Of a stretch of DNA of 11,505 bases, positions 1 to 6,923 are shown in pieces. The DNA lies in NCBI GenBank assembly GCA_937973935.1, contig CALJJF010000110.1, positions 1 through 11,505 of the forward strand, read 5' to 3'. Each line of letters opens with the position of its first letter. The first letter of the stretch is position 1. Origin of the DNA: MKRK01 sp001896915. GTDB taxonomy: Bacteria > Bacillota > Clostridia > Oscillospirales > Acutalibacteraceae. The notes beneath the pieces are model-generated. The model did no database searches. It was not told the DNA's origin and was given only the letters and a program-made list of their open reading frames with translations. The translations under genes and the position numbers were made by a program.

Positions 1-851
1 TTTTTGGCAATCACACCGAGCATCTCCGCCGGATTGAATTTGTCATGGTCGTACACAAAGATCGCAGCTTCCATCAGCCACTGTCCGTAGAGCTTTCCCC
101 AGACGGATTTGGCCCAGCCTGTTTCTGAGATAGTCAGATGAAGCCCTTCAGGATCAACATTGTGCCAGTATTTTGCCGTCATAATATGCCCCAAGGGATA
201 GCTGTTGTCATGCATAACCATTTTCGGCATGCCTGTGGTGCCGGAGGTGAAATATAACAGAAGCGGATCTGTTCTGTGAATGGATACACGCTCAAGACTC
301 TCGCTTTGCTTTTCCACTTCATCGGGGAAGAAAAGCCATCCGTCACGGGGGGACTTGACCGTCATTTTCATGCCGACTGTAGGGCTTTGGTGCAGTGCCT
401 CTTCCACAAAGGTGGTGATGTCTCCTTCTGCAGTGCAGATGATGCCCTTGATGGCGGCGGCATTGAAACGGTAAACCAAATCTTTTTTTGTCAGCAGATT
501 CGTACCGGGGATCAAAACTACCCCTAGCTTGTGACAAGCCAGTGCCACCATCCAGAACTCATAGTGACGCTTTAAAATCACCATCAGCTTGTCCCCTTTT
601 GCAAAGCCCAGAGAGCATAGCAGGTTTGCTGTTTGATCGGAGAATTTCTTAAGCTCGCCAAAAGTAAAATCCCTCAGCTCACCCTTGTCGTTGGTCCAGC
701 GCATGGCGCGCTTGTCCGGCTCTTTTTCTGCCAGAACATCCATCACATCATACGCAAAGGAAAAATTGTCGGGACAGTTGATGGTATATTCGCATAAAAT
801 TCCGTGTTCATCAAATTTCTCGTCCACATATTTCTTGTGTAACTGTAACAT
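1..851 (-). CDS. AMP-forming acyl-CoA synthetase (N-terminal part, runs off the window)
   Basis: This is a member of the ANL adenylate-forming family, which activates a carboxylic acid with ATP to an acyl-AMP and then transfers it to coenzyme A. The ATG at 849-851 opens a frame that stays open to base 1, giving 283 codons, about half the usual 500-560 residues; the rest lies beyond base 1. The P-loop motif TSGTTGMPK sits at residues 202-210. It is followed by SETGWAKSVWGKLYGQW (242-258), a stretch typical of acetyl-CoA or medium-chain (ACSM-like) synthetases. The C-terminal lid with its catalytic Lys is not visible. The start is supported by GGAG 7 bases upstream, inside the end of the preceding regulator gene, whose stop is only 4 bases away, so translation is probably coupled. 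Substrate chain length cannot be told from this half. Family call is secure; acid specificity is unknown. Confidence 0.92.
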   Translation of the reverse strand, partial: MLQLHKKYVDEKFDEHGILCEYTINCPDNFSFAYDVMDVLAEKEPDKRAMRWTNDKGELRDFTFGELKKFSDQTANLLCSLGFAKGDKLMVILKRHYEFWMVALACHKLGVVLIPGTNLLTKKDLVYRFNAAAIKGIICTAEGDITTFVEEALHQSPTVGMKMTVKSPRDGWLFFPDEVEKQSESLERVSIHRTDPLLLYFTSGTTGMPKMVMHDNSYPLGHIMTAKYWHNVDPEGLHLTISETGWAKSVWGKLYGQWLMEAAIFVYDHDKFNPAEMLGVIAK

Positions 852-855
852 ATCC

Positions 856-1440
856 TTACTCCTGCCCCTGTTTTTTTAATATAATTGCAAGAAACTCACA
901 GCCCTCTTCGCTGACGGCTATCATGCCGTGTCCTTTTCCCGAATCATAAATCACGCTGTCACCGGCGGTTAAAATTTCCGAATGACCTTCGATGATAATT
1001 TTCAGGCTGCCCTTGAGAATATAATTGAATTCCTGCCCTTCGTGACGGGACAAATGGATTTCCTTGTTTTGCTCTTCTGCCCGATAGGGTGCTTTGACAA
1101 GAAAGGGTTCACTGAATTTATTTTTAAAATTTGCGGCAAGATGGAAATAAGAAAAACCCTCTCTCCTGGAAATGGGCAGCCCGTTGCCGCCCCGGACAAC
1201 AGAATAATTTGATAAATGAGGGTTTTCCCCGGTCAGCAATACAATCATATCCACGCCGAACGTTTCCGCAATTTTAAAGAGGGCGGAAAAGGAAAAGTCG
1301 CTTTCTCCGGCTTCCAGTGCGGTATAATCCTGTTCGCTCATACCGGCAGCATATGCCGTTTCGGACACGGATAATTCCAGCATTTCTCGAAGGCCTTTTA
1401 TTCTGGTCGCAATTTCTGCAATTTTCGGTTCCATATTCAC
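856..1440 (-). CDS. XRE-family transcriptional regulator with C-terminal cupin domain
   Basis: The 194-residue protein has an N-terminal helix-turn-helix of the Cro/C1 (XRE) type at about residues 8-70 and a cupin small-ligand domain at about 112-190. In the cupin, H133 and E137 of RHEGQEF and H171 of the second motif are candidate metal or ligand contacts. Proteins of this layout are one-component regulators that sense a small molecule through the cupin. The start is taken as GTG at 1440, with GGAG 6 bases upstream. An ATG two codons later (1434) has GGAG 5 bases upstream and is an equally good choice. The gene lies 35 bp after the penicillin-binding protein stop, with no terminator in between, and 4 bp before the acyl-CoA synthetase. 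That tight link suggests it controls the synthetase or responds to its substrate or product; this is inference. Ligand unknown. Confidence 0.92.
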   Translation of the reverse strand: MNMEPKIAEIATRIKGLREMLELSVSETAYAAGMSEQDYTALEAGESDFSFSALFKIAETFGVDMIVLLTGENPHLSNYSVVRGGNGLPISRREGFSYFHLAANFKNKFSEPFLVKAPYRAEEQNKEIHLSRHEGQEFNYILKGSLKIIIEGHSEILTAGDSVIYDSGKGHGMIAVSEEGCEFLAIILKKQGQE

Positions 1441-1475
1441 TCCGTTCTCCGACTGTACCTCAATCGGTTTTTAAA

Positions 1476-4043
1476 TCACTGTCCCGCGGTTTGCTTTGTC
1501 GTGGTTACCCAGGGAATGGTGGATGGCGGCAGTGTGGTATTTGCCGGCGGTGATGTGGTGTTTTCGGTTGCCGGCGGAGCGGTTGTTATATTGCCGGAAG
1601 CGGGTTTGGCGGTTGTGGCTGCGACTGTCGTTTTGCCGTCGCTTTTAATGGTGGTTTTCACTTCACCCGGCTTCGTTGCGGGTTTGATGGGATCACCGCC
1701 GTGAATGCTGCAATATACCGCATCGTCCTTTTTGAACCAGCCGTATGCAGTGGAGCCGCAGCCCTCTCTGGCAATCTTTCCGGAAGAAGTGCAGTATCTT
1801 CGGTAAACCACCTCGTCACTTTGGGGGAAGTCCTTGACCTTCAGCCCTTTGTGAATGGATTCCATGCAGGCCTTCCATACCTTCAAAGCAGGGTTTGATG
1901 CAAAACCGCTCATATCCTTGGGCTGGTCAAATCCATACCAAACGGCGGCGACATAATAGGGAGTCGCCCCTACGAACCAGCGATCCTTGTCATCGGTCGT
2001 CGTACCCGTTTTTCCGATGATGGGATAACCGCCAAAGGCAGCTTTGGTTCCGGTGCCGTTCAACACAACATTCTGTAGCAGCTTGTTCATGATATTGGCG
2101 GTATCTTCGCCAAGAGCACGCTTTCCTTTTTCCTCTTGTTTTAATACAACCTCGTTCCTCTGGTCGGTTACTAAGGTATAGGTGGTGGGTTTCCAGTATA
2201 CCCCCAGATTCCCGAAGGTCGCATAAGCAGCCGTCATTTCTCTGACGGTGACGCCGTAAGTGCATCCGCCTACGCCCAGGGCAGAAAGGTTGATATCGGA
2301 CAACACCTTTCCCTTACTGTCTCTTTGGGATTCCACAAGAGATGTAAACCCAAACCGCTGGGTCATGAAATCAAAGGATTTTCTGGGTGTCATTTCGTCA
2401 ATCAGCTTAACGGGAATGGTATTGATGGATTTTTCAATGGCAACCTTGATTGAGGTGGTGCCCACAAATCCAGAATAATAGTTTTTCGGCCATTTTGTCT
2501 TTTTCCCGTTGATTACCGTATCCATGGGAGAATCCACCGCCTTGGAACCATAGGAAATCAGATTAAACTCCAGAGCAGGCGCGTAGGCAGACAGAGGCTT
2601 GATGGACGATCCGGGCTGCCGTTTGGATTGTGTGGCACGGTTCAAGGTCCGGTTCCCCGTTTTCTCCCCTCTTCCGCCAACCATTCCGACGATATGTCCT
2701 TCATAGTCCATGATACAAATGGCAGACTGGGGCTGAACAGAATTGTTGTTCAGCTTCAAAAAATTGCTTTTATCAGCAAATTCCTTATCAATTTTTTCCT
2801 GAACAGAGGTGTCCAGGGTGGTATAAATATTAAAGCCGCCCTTATAAATCATGGAGATCGCATAATCATAAGTATAGGACTTTTCTGCCATCAGCCCGGC
2901 CGCCACATCCTCAATGACTGCGTCAACAAAATAAGAATTGACCTTCTTCGGCACAGTGGCAGGGGTGGCTTTTTGTCCGGCACTTTTGTCTCTCAGCACA
3001 AGCTCGGTCTTCACCGCTTCATTGTATTCCGCTTCGGTAATATAACCCTGATCCTTCATTTCCGATAAAACAAAATTACGCCTTTCTTTGTTTTTCTCGG
3101 GCTTGGTATAGGGGTTATATTCCACCTCGGATTTGGTACAAGAGGCGATCGCAGCCATCTCTGTTAAGGTCAGATCGCCCACATGCTTATCAAAATAATA
3201 ATTGGCGGCAACCTCAACACCGTCCACACCGGGACCCAGATGGATGGTATTCATATAGCACTCCAGAATCGTATCCTTGGGATATTTGCCTTCCAGATAC
3301 CTGGCGCGCATAATTTCACGAATCTTTCTGTCCGCTCTTTTTCCGTCATCGCCGGTGATATTCTTCACCAGCTGTTGGGTGATGGTGGAGCCGCCCTGTT
3401 TTGTGTCATAAATATGGACAAACATATTGGCAAAGGCAGAAAAGGTTCTTTTCCAGTCAACGCCCTTATGGGAGTTAAAGCGCTTGTCTTCGATTGCAAT
3501 AAAAGCATTGGCTAAGTTATCCGGAATTTCATCAAAATCAACCCATATTCTATTCTGGTCACCGTGCAGCCGGGTAATCTCCACGTATTTATCCGGGTTT
3601 TTCGCATCCTTGGCATATACAATGGAGGTATAAGCAAGCTTCATGTTATTGAGATCCATATCAACGGTTCCGTCAATGGTCATAACATATACCGCAAAGG
3701 CACCGACGGCAATGCAAACCGCTATTACACCGATTAAGAAAATCGATAATATTGTTCTGCCGATATAAGAGGAGGTTTTCCTCTTTTTCTTCTTGCCTTT
3801 TCCGCCCGGTTTCCCCTGGTGTGCCTGCTTGTCTATGTTTGCTGATATCTGGTCATAAATGCTGTCTGTGGACTGTATGGGTTTTGGTGGCGAGACGGGA
3901 GACCGCCTTGTCACTCCATGGCTGGTTGCGCTCTCGGAGCGGGTATGCGAAGCCGGTGGTTTTTTTCCGCGCTTCGGTCGCCGGATTCCGATGAGACCCA
4001 GCCCTTTATCCAGTAGATTGTCGTCGTTCTTACGAGATGCCAC
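1476..4043 (-). CDS. Class A penicillin-binding protein (bifunctional transglycosylase/transpeptidase)
   Basis: This membrane-anchored enzyme polymerises lipid II into glycan strands and cross-links the stem peptides. Its 855 residues contain, in order, a basic cytoplasmic N-terminus (Lys-rich at 78-90), a transmembrane segment at about 95-120, a GT51 transglycosylase domain at about 165-345, a transpeptidase domain at about 440-715, and a tail. The transglycosylase shows E185 of IEDKRF and the motif QGGSTITQQLVKN (216-228). The transpeptidase shows S479-SIK482, S539-I-N541 and K678-T-G680, so all three active-site motifs are intact. The tail has three Cys (751, 762, 778) and then about 70 residues rich in Thr, Pro and Ala with no recognised domain. 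It belongs to the ponA/PBP1A type. The start is GTG at 4043, since no in-frame ATG precedes the membrane segment; AAGAAGGG lies 11 bases upstream. An out-of-frame ATG at 4053 is not used. Confidence 0.97.
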   Translation of the reverse strand: MASRKNDDNLLDKGLGLIGIRRPKRGKKPPASHTRSESATSHGVTRRSPVSPPKPIQSTDSIYDQISANIDKQAHQGKPGGKGKKKKRKTSSYIGRTILSIFLIGVIAVCIAVGAFAVYVMTIDGTVDMDLNNMKLAYTSIVYAKDAKNPDKYVEITRLHGDQNRIWVDFDEIPDNLANAFIAIEDKRFNSHKGVDWKRTFSAFANMFVHIYDTKQGGSTITQQLVKNITGDDGKRADRKIREIMRARYLEGKYPKDTILECYMNTIHLGPGVDGVEVAANYYFDKHVGDLTLTEMAAIASCTKSEVEYNPYTKPEKNKERRNFVLSEMKDQGYITEAEYNEAVKTELVLRDKSAGQKATPATVPKKVNSYFVDAVIEDVAAGLMAEKSYTYDYAISMIYKGGFNIYTTLDTSVQEKIDKEFADKSNFLKLNNNSVQPQSAICIMDYEGHIVGMVGGRGEKTGNRTLNRATQSKRQPGSSIKPLSAYAPALEFNLISYGSKAVDSPMDTVINGKKTKWPKNYYSGFVGTTSIKVAIEKSINTIPVKLIDEMTPRKSFDFMTQRFGFTSLVESQRDSKGKVLSDINLSALGVGGCTYGVTVREMTAAYATFGNLGVYWKPTTYTLVTDQRNEVVLKQEEKGKRALGEDTANIMNKLLQNVVLNGTGTKAAFGGYPIIGKTGTTTDDKDRWFVGATPYYVAAVWYGFDQPKDMSGFASNPALKVWKACMESIHKGLKVKDFPQSDEVVYRRYCTSSGKIAREGCGSTAYGWFKKDDAVYCSIHGGDPIKPATKPGEVKTTIKSDGKTTVAATTAKPASGNITTAPPATENTTSPPANTTLPPSTIPWVTTTKQTAGQ

Positions 4044-4054
4044 TTGTGATCATT

Positions 4055-4062
4055 CCCTTCTT
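4055..4062 (-). promoter_or_regulatory. Ribosome binding site of the penicillin-binding protein gene
   Basis: On the minus strand AAGAAGGG is followed by 11 bases and then the GTG at 4043. The spacing is a little long, but this is the only purine-rich site near a usable start, and it supports GTG over the out-of-frame ATG at 4053. Confidence 0.6.
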
Positions 4063-4082
4063 GAAAAGCGGAAGGCTTTGAT

Positions 4083-4124
4083 AGCCCGGCTTCACCTGAA
4101 AACTAAGCCGGCTTCACCGAAAAC
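4083..4124. repeat. Two tandem direct repeats in the leader of the penicillin-binding protein gene
   Basis: Two copies of a sequence of about 20 bases lie 22 bases apart, at 4083-4103 and 4105-4124. Both share the core CCGGCTTCACC (4086-4096 and 4108-4118) followed by GAAAAC, with one extra T in the first copy. The second copy also begins with the perfect palindrome AAGCCGGCTT (4105-4114). They lie between the predicted promoter and the start codon of the penicillin-binding protein, so they would be in its 5' untranslated RNA or form a two-turn protein-binding site. No known element is recognised. Confidence 0.6.
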
Positions 4125-4173
4125 GGTATCAGCGCCGCATATCAAATCATGAACCATTAACATAATCGTGTTG

Positions 4174-4182
4174 ATTATATCA
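4174..4182 (-). promoter_or_regulatory. Predicted extended -10 promoter of the penicillin-binding protein gene
   Basis: On the minus strand TGATATAAT combines a perfect TATAAT (4179-4174) with a TG extension one base upstream. No good -35 is seen at 16-18 bases, which fits extended -10 promoters. Transcription from here would give a leader of roughly 125 bases before the GTG at 4043. The same transcript could continue into the regulator and synthetase genes. Confidence 0.6.
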
Positions 4183-4241
4183 CATTTATTCGGAAAATAA
4201 TATTACAATTTTTTAAACAAAGGTTACAATATCGTAAGAAT

Positions 4242-4271
4242 TTAAAGATTTTCCCTGTCTGTCTGTATAAT
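4242..4271 (+). promoter_or_regulatory. Predicted promoter of the small membrane-anchored protein gene
   Basis: A perfect -10 TATAAT lies at 4266-4271. The best -35 candidate is a weak TTAAAG at 4242-4247 with an 18-base spacer. The TTG start of the gene is 53 bases past the -10. A housekeeping sigma factor is assumed; no sporulation-sigma consensus was recognised. Confidence 0.5.
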
Positions 4272-4308
4272 TTATTCCATTATCGGCTATGCTATAGGTA
4301 ATTCAAAC

Positions 4309-4315
4309 AAGGAGG
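4309..4315 (+). promoter_or_regulatory. Ribosome binding site fixing a TTG start
   Basis: AAGGAGG is a near-perfect anti-16S match and ends 8 bases before the TTG at 4324. It decides the unusual start codon, because no ATG or GTG in this frame comes before the membrane segment. Confidence 0.8.
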
Positions 4316-4323
4316 ACGAGCCT

Positions 4324-4629
4324 TTGTATAAGCGCATCATCTTTACTGTTTCTGTGTTTCTCATCGCTTTGGTACTTTCTATCGGTGTCAATCTGAACGC
4401 CGGAGCCAAGGAAACCGCAATCAAAACGGAAAAACCTGCACCGAAGTATACCCTTAAGGACTATTTCGGCAAGGTTGCAGTATTTAAATATAACAGCAAT
4501 GTACCACAAGAAACGCTGGATGTCTATACAAACTCGTTGCCGGAATTCGACCAAAAAGAGCTGGCAGCCGGTGTGAACGTGTATAACGATGACGAATTAT
4601 ACAGCTTAATCGAGGATTATGACAGCTAA
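4324..4629 (+). CDS. Small membrane-anchored or secreted protein, BofC C-terminal-domain-like
   Basis: This 101-residue protein begins with a short basic N-terminus and one hydrophobic segment (about residues 5-22) that would act as a membrane anchor or uncleaved signal, leaving the rest outside the cytoplasm. The exported part (41-101) contains the pattern YTLKDYFGKVAVFKYNS, then SLPEFDQKEL, an AAGV step and a closing LIEDYDS. This resembles the BofC C-terminal domain, known in Bacillus from a forespore-secreted protein that restrains the SpoIVB signalling protease. The family link rests on my reading of the motif pattern and is tentative; the N-terminal BofC domain is absent. The start is TTG with an excellent ribosome binding site. 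It is the only plus-strand gene here, divergent from the penicillin-binding protein and convergent with the FabT-like gene. A role in sporulation is possible but not shown. Confidence 0.82.
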   Translation: MYKRIIFTVSVFLIALVLSIGVNLNAGAKETAIKTEKPAPKYTLKDYFGKVAVFKYNSNVPQETLDVYTNSLPEFDQKELAAGVNVYNDDELYSLIEDYDS

Positions 4630-4650
4630 AATCCAAACTGTCAAAATCGG

Positions 4651-4673
4651 AAAAAGCCGGAGAAATCTCCGAC
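4651..4673 (-). terminator. Rho-independent terminator after the FabT-like gene and the FAS II operon
   Basis: Read on the minus strand, 4673-4656 forms a 7-bp stem (one G-T pair, otherwise Watson-Crick, GC-rich) with a 4-base ATTT loop, followed directly by TTTTT (4655-4651). It begins 17 bases past the regulator stop at 4691. On the plus strand the same hairpin is preceded by A residues and lacks a following T-run, so it should work mainly leftward. Confidence 0.8.
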
Positions 4674-4690
4674 TCATATGTGTTATTCCA

Positions 4691-5149
4691 TTATATTTTT
4701 TGATTGTTCAAATAGGCAATGCCGAAAGCGGTATTGATATTTTCCAGCATTCTTGTAAGGATGCCGGCATCACTTTCGCTTAAGCCGAGGAAAGCGAGAT
4801 CCATCATTCTTCCGTGGAACGCTTTGTGGCTTTCCACTATTTTTTCGCCCGCTTCAGTCAGTCTTAAATAGACGCTGCGGCGGTCGTTTTCGTTTCTGTA
4901 GCGTTCTACATAGCCTTTTAGTACAAGCCGGGAGGTAGTGATGGTTAAGGTGCCGACGGTAATGGCAAGAGACTGGGCAATGGATGTCATAGAGCTTACA
5001 ATGGCGGTTCCGATTGCTTCCAGGGTATGAATTTCGCCCACAGTCAATTTTTTGCCGCTGTTTTCGGCAATCCAGATTTCTTCCGCTTTTAAAATCGTGC
5101 CGAAAATCTTAACCATAAGACTGTTGACATATTCTTTTTTCTCATCCAT
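4691..5149 (-). CDS. fabT: MarR-family regulator, FabT-like (fatty acid synthesis repressor)
   Basis: The 152-residue protein is a MarR-type winged helix factor, expected to act as a dimer. The DNA-recognition region is at about residues 63-80 (ITVGTLTITTSRL, then LKGY) and the wing contains DRR at 89-91. Several stretches recall streptococcal FabT: EIHTLEAIG (39-47), the GTLTITT region, and the SHKAFHGRM stretch (107-115). FabT represses the FAS II genes, aided by acyl-ACP. That resemblance together with its place behind accA makes a fatty-acid role likely. Unlike in streptococci, where fabT stands near the head of the cluster, here it is last, separated from accA by 94 bp that hold its own promoter. 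The start ATG has AAAGGAGGAGG just upstream. Function is inferred; the MarR family is certain. Confidence 0.88.
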   Translation of the reverse strand: MDEKKEYVNSLMVKIFGTILKAEEIWIAENSGKKLTVGEIHTLEAIGTAIVSSMTSIAQSLAITVGTLTITTSRLVLKGYVERYRNENDRRSVYLRLTEAGEKIVESHKAFHGRMMDLAFLGLSESDAGILTRMLENINTAFGIAYLNNQKI

Positions 5150-5201
5150 CCTGTTCCTCCTCCTTTACCACAACCATTCGCTCTTTTTCAATACCTTGGC
5201 T

Positions 5202-5230
5202 ATTATACTTGATTTCATTGAAAAATCCAA
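5202..5230 (-). promoter_or_regulatory. Predicted promoter and candidate operator of the FabT-like gene
   Basis: On the minus strand -35 TTGGAT (5230-5225) and -10 TATAAT (5207-5202) are separated by exactly 17 bases. Across 5209-5230 lies an imperfect inverted repeat with outer arms TTGGATTT and AAATCAA, which pair apart from one bulged G. The repeat covers the -35 and most of the spacer, a place where a bound MarR dimer would block RNA polymerase. Autoregulation is therefore plausible. The promoter call is strong; the operator call is inference. Confidence 0.68.
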
Positions 5231-5243
5231 TCATTTTTATTGC

Positions 5244-6032
5244 TTATAATGAACGGAAACGCTGATATCTTTGCTCACTGAGTGTTTCGCCGTCAAGGGC
5301 TGTTAATTCCGTAAGGGTTTTGTTCAGGTATTCCCGAACCCCTTCCGCCACCATCTTCGGGTCCTGATGGGCCCCTTCCTCCGGTTCGGCTATGATGGCT
5401 TCAATGATGTTCAAAGAAAGAAGCTCCTCTGCTGTGATTTTCATCACACCCGCCGCCTGGGGCGCTTTGGTGGAGTCTTTCCACAGAATCGCAGAAAACC
5501 CTTCCGGTGACAAAATTGAATACACGGCGTTTTCGAGCATTGCAACACGGTTGGCAACACCGATTGCCAGTGCGCCGCCGCTTCCGCCTTCGCCGATGAC
5601 AACGCTGACAACCGGAACCTTCAAGGCCATCATCTCCATTAAATTGGTGGCAATGGCTTCGCCCTGTCCCCGCTCTTCCGCACCCACACCGCAGTAAGCG
5701 CCGGAGGTATCGATGAAACAAATAATCGGACGATTGAATTTTTCCGCCTGTTTCATGAGCCGGAGAGCTTTACGGTATCCTTCCGGATTGGGCATACCGA
5801 AATTGCGTTTTTGCTTCTCACTGAGATCCTTGCCCTTTTCTTCGGCAATCACCGTTACCGGTTTTCCTTCGAACATGGCGATTCCACCGATGATTGCACT
5901 GTCATCGGCATAATTTCTGTCGCCGTGAAGCTCTAAAAAGCTCGTAAACAGCTTTTCAATATAATATGCGGCGGTAGGCCGGTTCATCTTGCGGGCAATC
6001 TGCACCCGCTCCCATGCACCTTTATTGCTCAT
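5244..6032 (-). CDS. accA: Acetyl-CoA carboxylase carboxyltransferase subunit alpha
   Basis: AccA pairs with AccD to form the carboxyltransferase that moves the carboxyl group from carboxybiotin to acetyl-CoA, yielding malonyl-CoA. The 262 residues form a crotonase/ClpP-like fold. Visible signatures are ELHGDRNYADD (34-44), DTSGAYCGVGAEERGQG (108-124) and the oxyanion-hole loop GEGGSGGALA (147-156). The length is shorter than the roughly 320 residues of E. coli AccA and matches the short form of Firmicutes, which lacks the N-terminal extension. The start ATG has AGAGGAGA 5-6 bases upstream. It follows accD after 36 bp and is the last enzyme gene of the operon. Confidence 0.97.
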   Translation of the reverse strand: MSNKGAWERVQIARKMNRPTAAYYIEKLFTSFLELHGDRNYADDSAIIGGIAMFEGKPVTVIAEEKGKDLSEKQKRNFGMPNPEGYRKALRLMKQAEKFNRPIICFIDTSGAYCGVGAEERGQGEAIATNLMEMMALKVPVVSVVIGEGGSGGALAIGVANRVAMLENAVYSILSPEGFSAILWKDSTKAPQAAGVMKITAEELLSLNIIEAIIAEPEEGAHQDPKMVAEGVREYLNKTLTELTALDGETLSEQRYQRFRSL

Positions 6033-6068
6033 AAAAATCTCCTCTCATTCTGCATTCTCAACCCTGCG

Positions 6069-6923
6069 CTAAGAACAGTGTATGGATAACACTTTCCAAA
6101 GCACGTCGTTCAGCTTTTTGCGTTGGGTAATGATATCGACAAACCCGTGCTGTAGGGCAAATTCAGCTGACTGAAAGTTCTTCGGCAGCTTTTGATTGAT
6201 GGTTTGCTCAATGACACGCTGACCGGCAAAACCGAGCAGTGCACCTGCTTCGGCAATGATGACATCCCCCAGACTGGCAAAGCTTGCGGTTACACCGCCG
6301 GTGGTGGGATGGGTGATTACGGTAATATACAACAAACCCTTGTCAGAATGCTTTTTGATGGCACCGCTTACTTTTGCCATCTGCATGAGCGACACAATAC
6401 CCTCCTGCATTCTGGCACCGCCCGAGGTGGCAAAAATTATAATAGGCAGCTTATTTTCCGTTGCATATTCCACGGTTCTGGTGATGCTTTCGCCTACAAT
6501 ATAACCCATGCTGGCCATCATAAAGGAATTGTCCATCACACATACAGCGGTTTTGATGCCGCATATGCTGCCTACCCCGCAAATCACAGCGTCGTCTAAC
6601 TTTGATTTTGTTTTGTAGCTCTGGAGCTTTTCCTTATATTGGGGAAACTGGAGCGGGTCAGAGGTGGGAATCTGGTATTCAAACCGCTCAAAGGAATTTT
6701 TGTCAAACACCATATCAATTCTCTCGTTTGCGCTCATGGGGATATGATAACCGCACATGGGGCAAACCTTTAAATTCTGTGTGTATAATTTATCATAAAT
6801 CATCCGTCCGCAGCCGGGGCACGCTACCCACATTTTATCCGGGATATTGGCCGAGGGGCTGGCAACCGTAGATTTCACGGGCGGTTTTTCATTTTTCTTG
6901 TTTTGAAACATGTCTTTCAGCAT
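6069..6923 (-). CDS. accD: Acetyl-CoA carboxylase carboxyltransferase subunit beta
   Basis: AccD is the second half of the carboxyltransferase, an A2B2 assembly with AccA. The 284-residue protein has the expected N-terminal four-Cys zinc ribbon (C35, C38, C54, C57), which contributes to RNA and substrate handling in the family. The catalytic fold follows, with FATSGGARMQEG (164-175) and HPTTGGVTASFASLGD (205-220) supplying the oxyanion holes. Its ATG shares one base with the accC stop (TAATG at 6925-6921). The nearest purine-rich site, GAAGGG, is about 14 bases upstream, so translation probably depends on ribosomes finishing accC. Confidence 0.97.
   Translation of the reverse strand: MLKDMFQNKKNEKPPVKSTVASPSANIPDKMWVACPGCGRMIYDKLYTQNLKVCPMCGYHIPMSANERIDMVFDKNSFERFEYQIPTSDPLQFPQYKEKLQSYKTKSKLDDAVICGVGSICGIKTAVCVMDNSFMMASMGYIVGESITRTVEYATENKLPIIIFATSGGARMQEGIVSLMQMAKVSGAIKKHSDKGLLYITVITHPTTGGVTASFASLGDVIIAEAGALLGFAGQRVIEQTINQKLPKNFQSAEFALQHGFVDIITQRKKLNDVLWKVLSIHCS

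Noticed and set aside
2628..3068. Plus-strand open frame of 146 codons inside the penicillin-binding protein gene
   Set aside because: It is antisense to conserved transglycosylase and transpeptidase coding sequence, with no recognisable protein family or convincing ribosome binding site.
4303..4554. Minus-strand frame of 83 codons antisense to the small exported protein
   Set aside because: The plus-strand frame has a promoter, a strong ribosome binding site, a membrane anchor and a recognisable domain pattern; the antisense frame has none of these.
4656..4673. The same hairpin as a terminator for the plus-strand small gene
   Set aside because: On the plus strand it is not followed by a T-run, so I call it leftward only; weak bidirectional action cannot be excluded.
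6192..6599. Plus-strand open frame of 135 codons antisense to accD
   Set aside because: It mirrors a well conserved accD region and shows no family motif; treated as a shadow frame.
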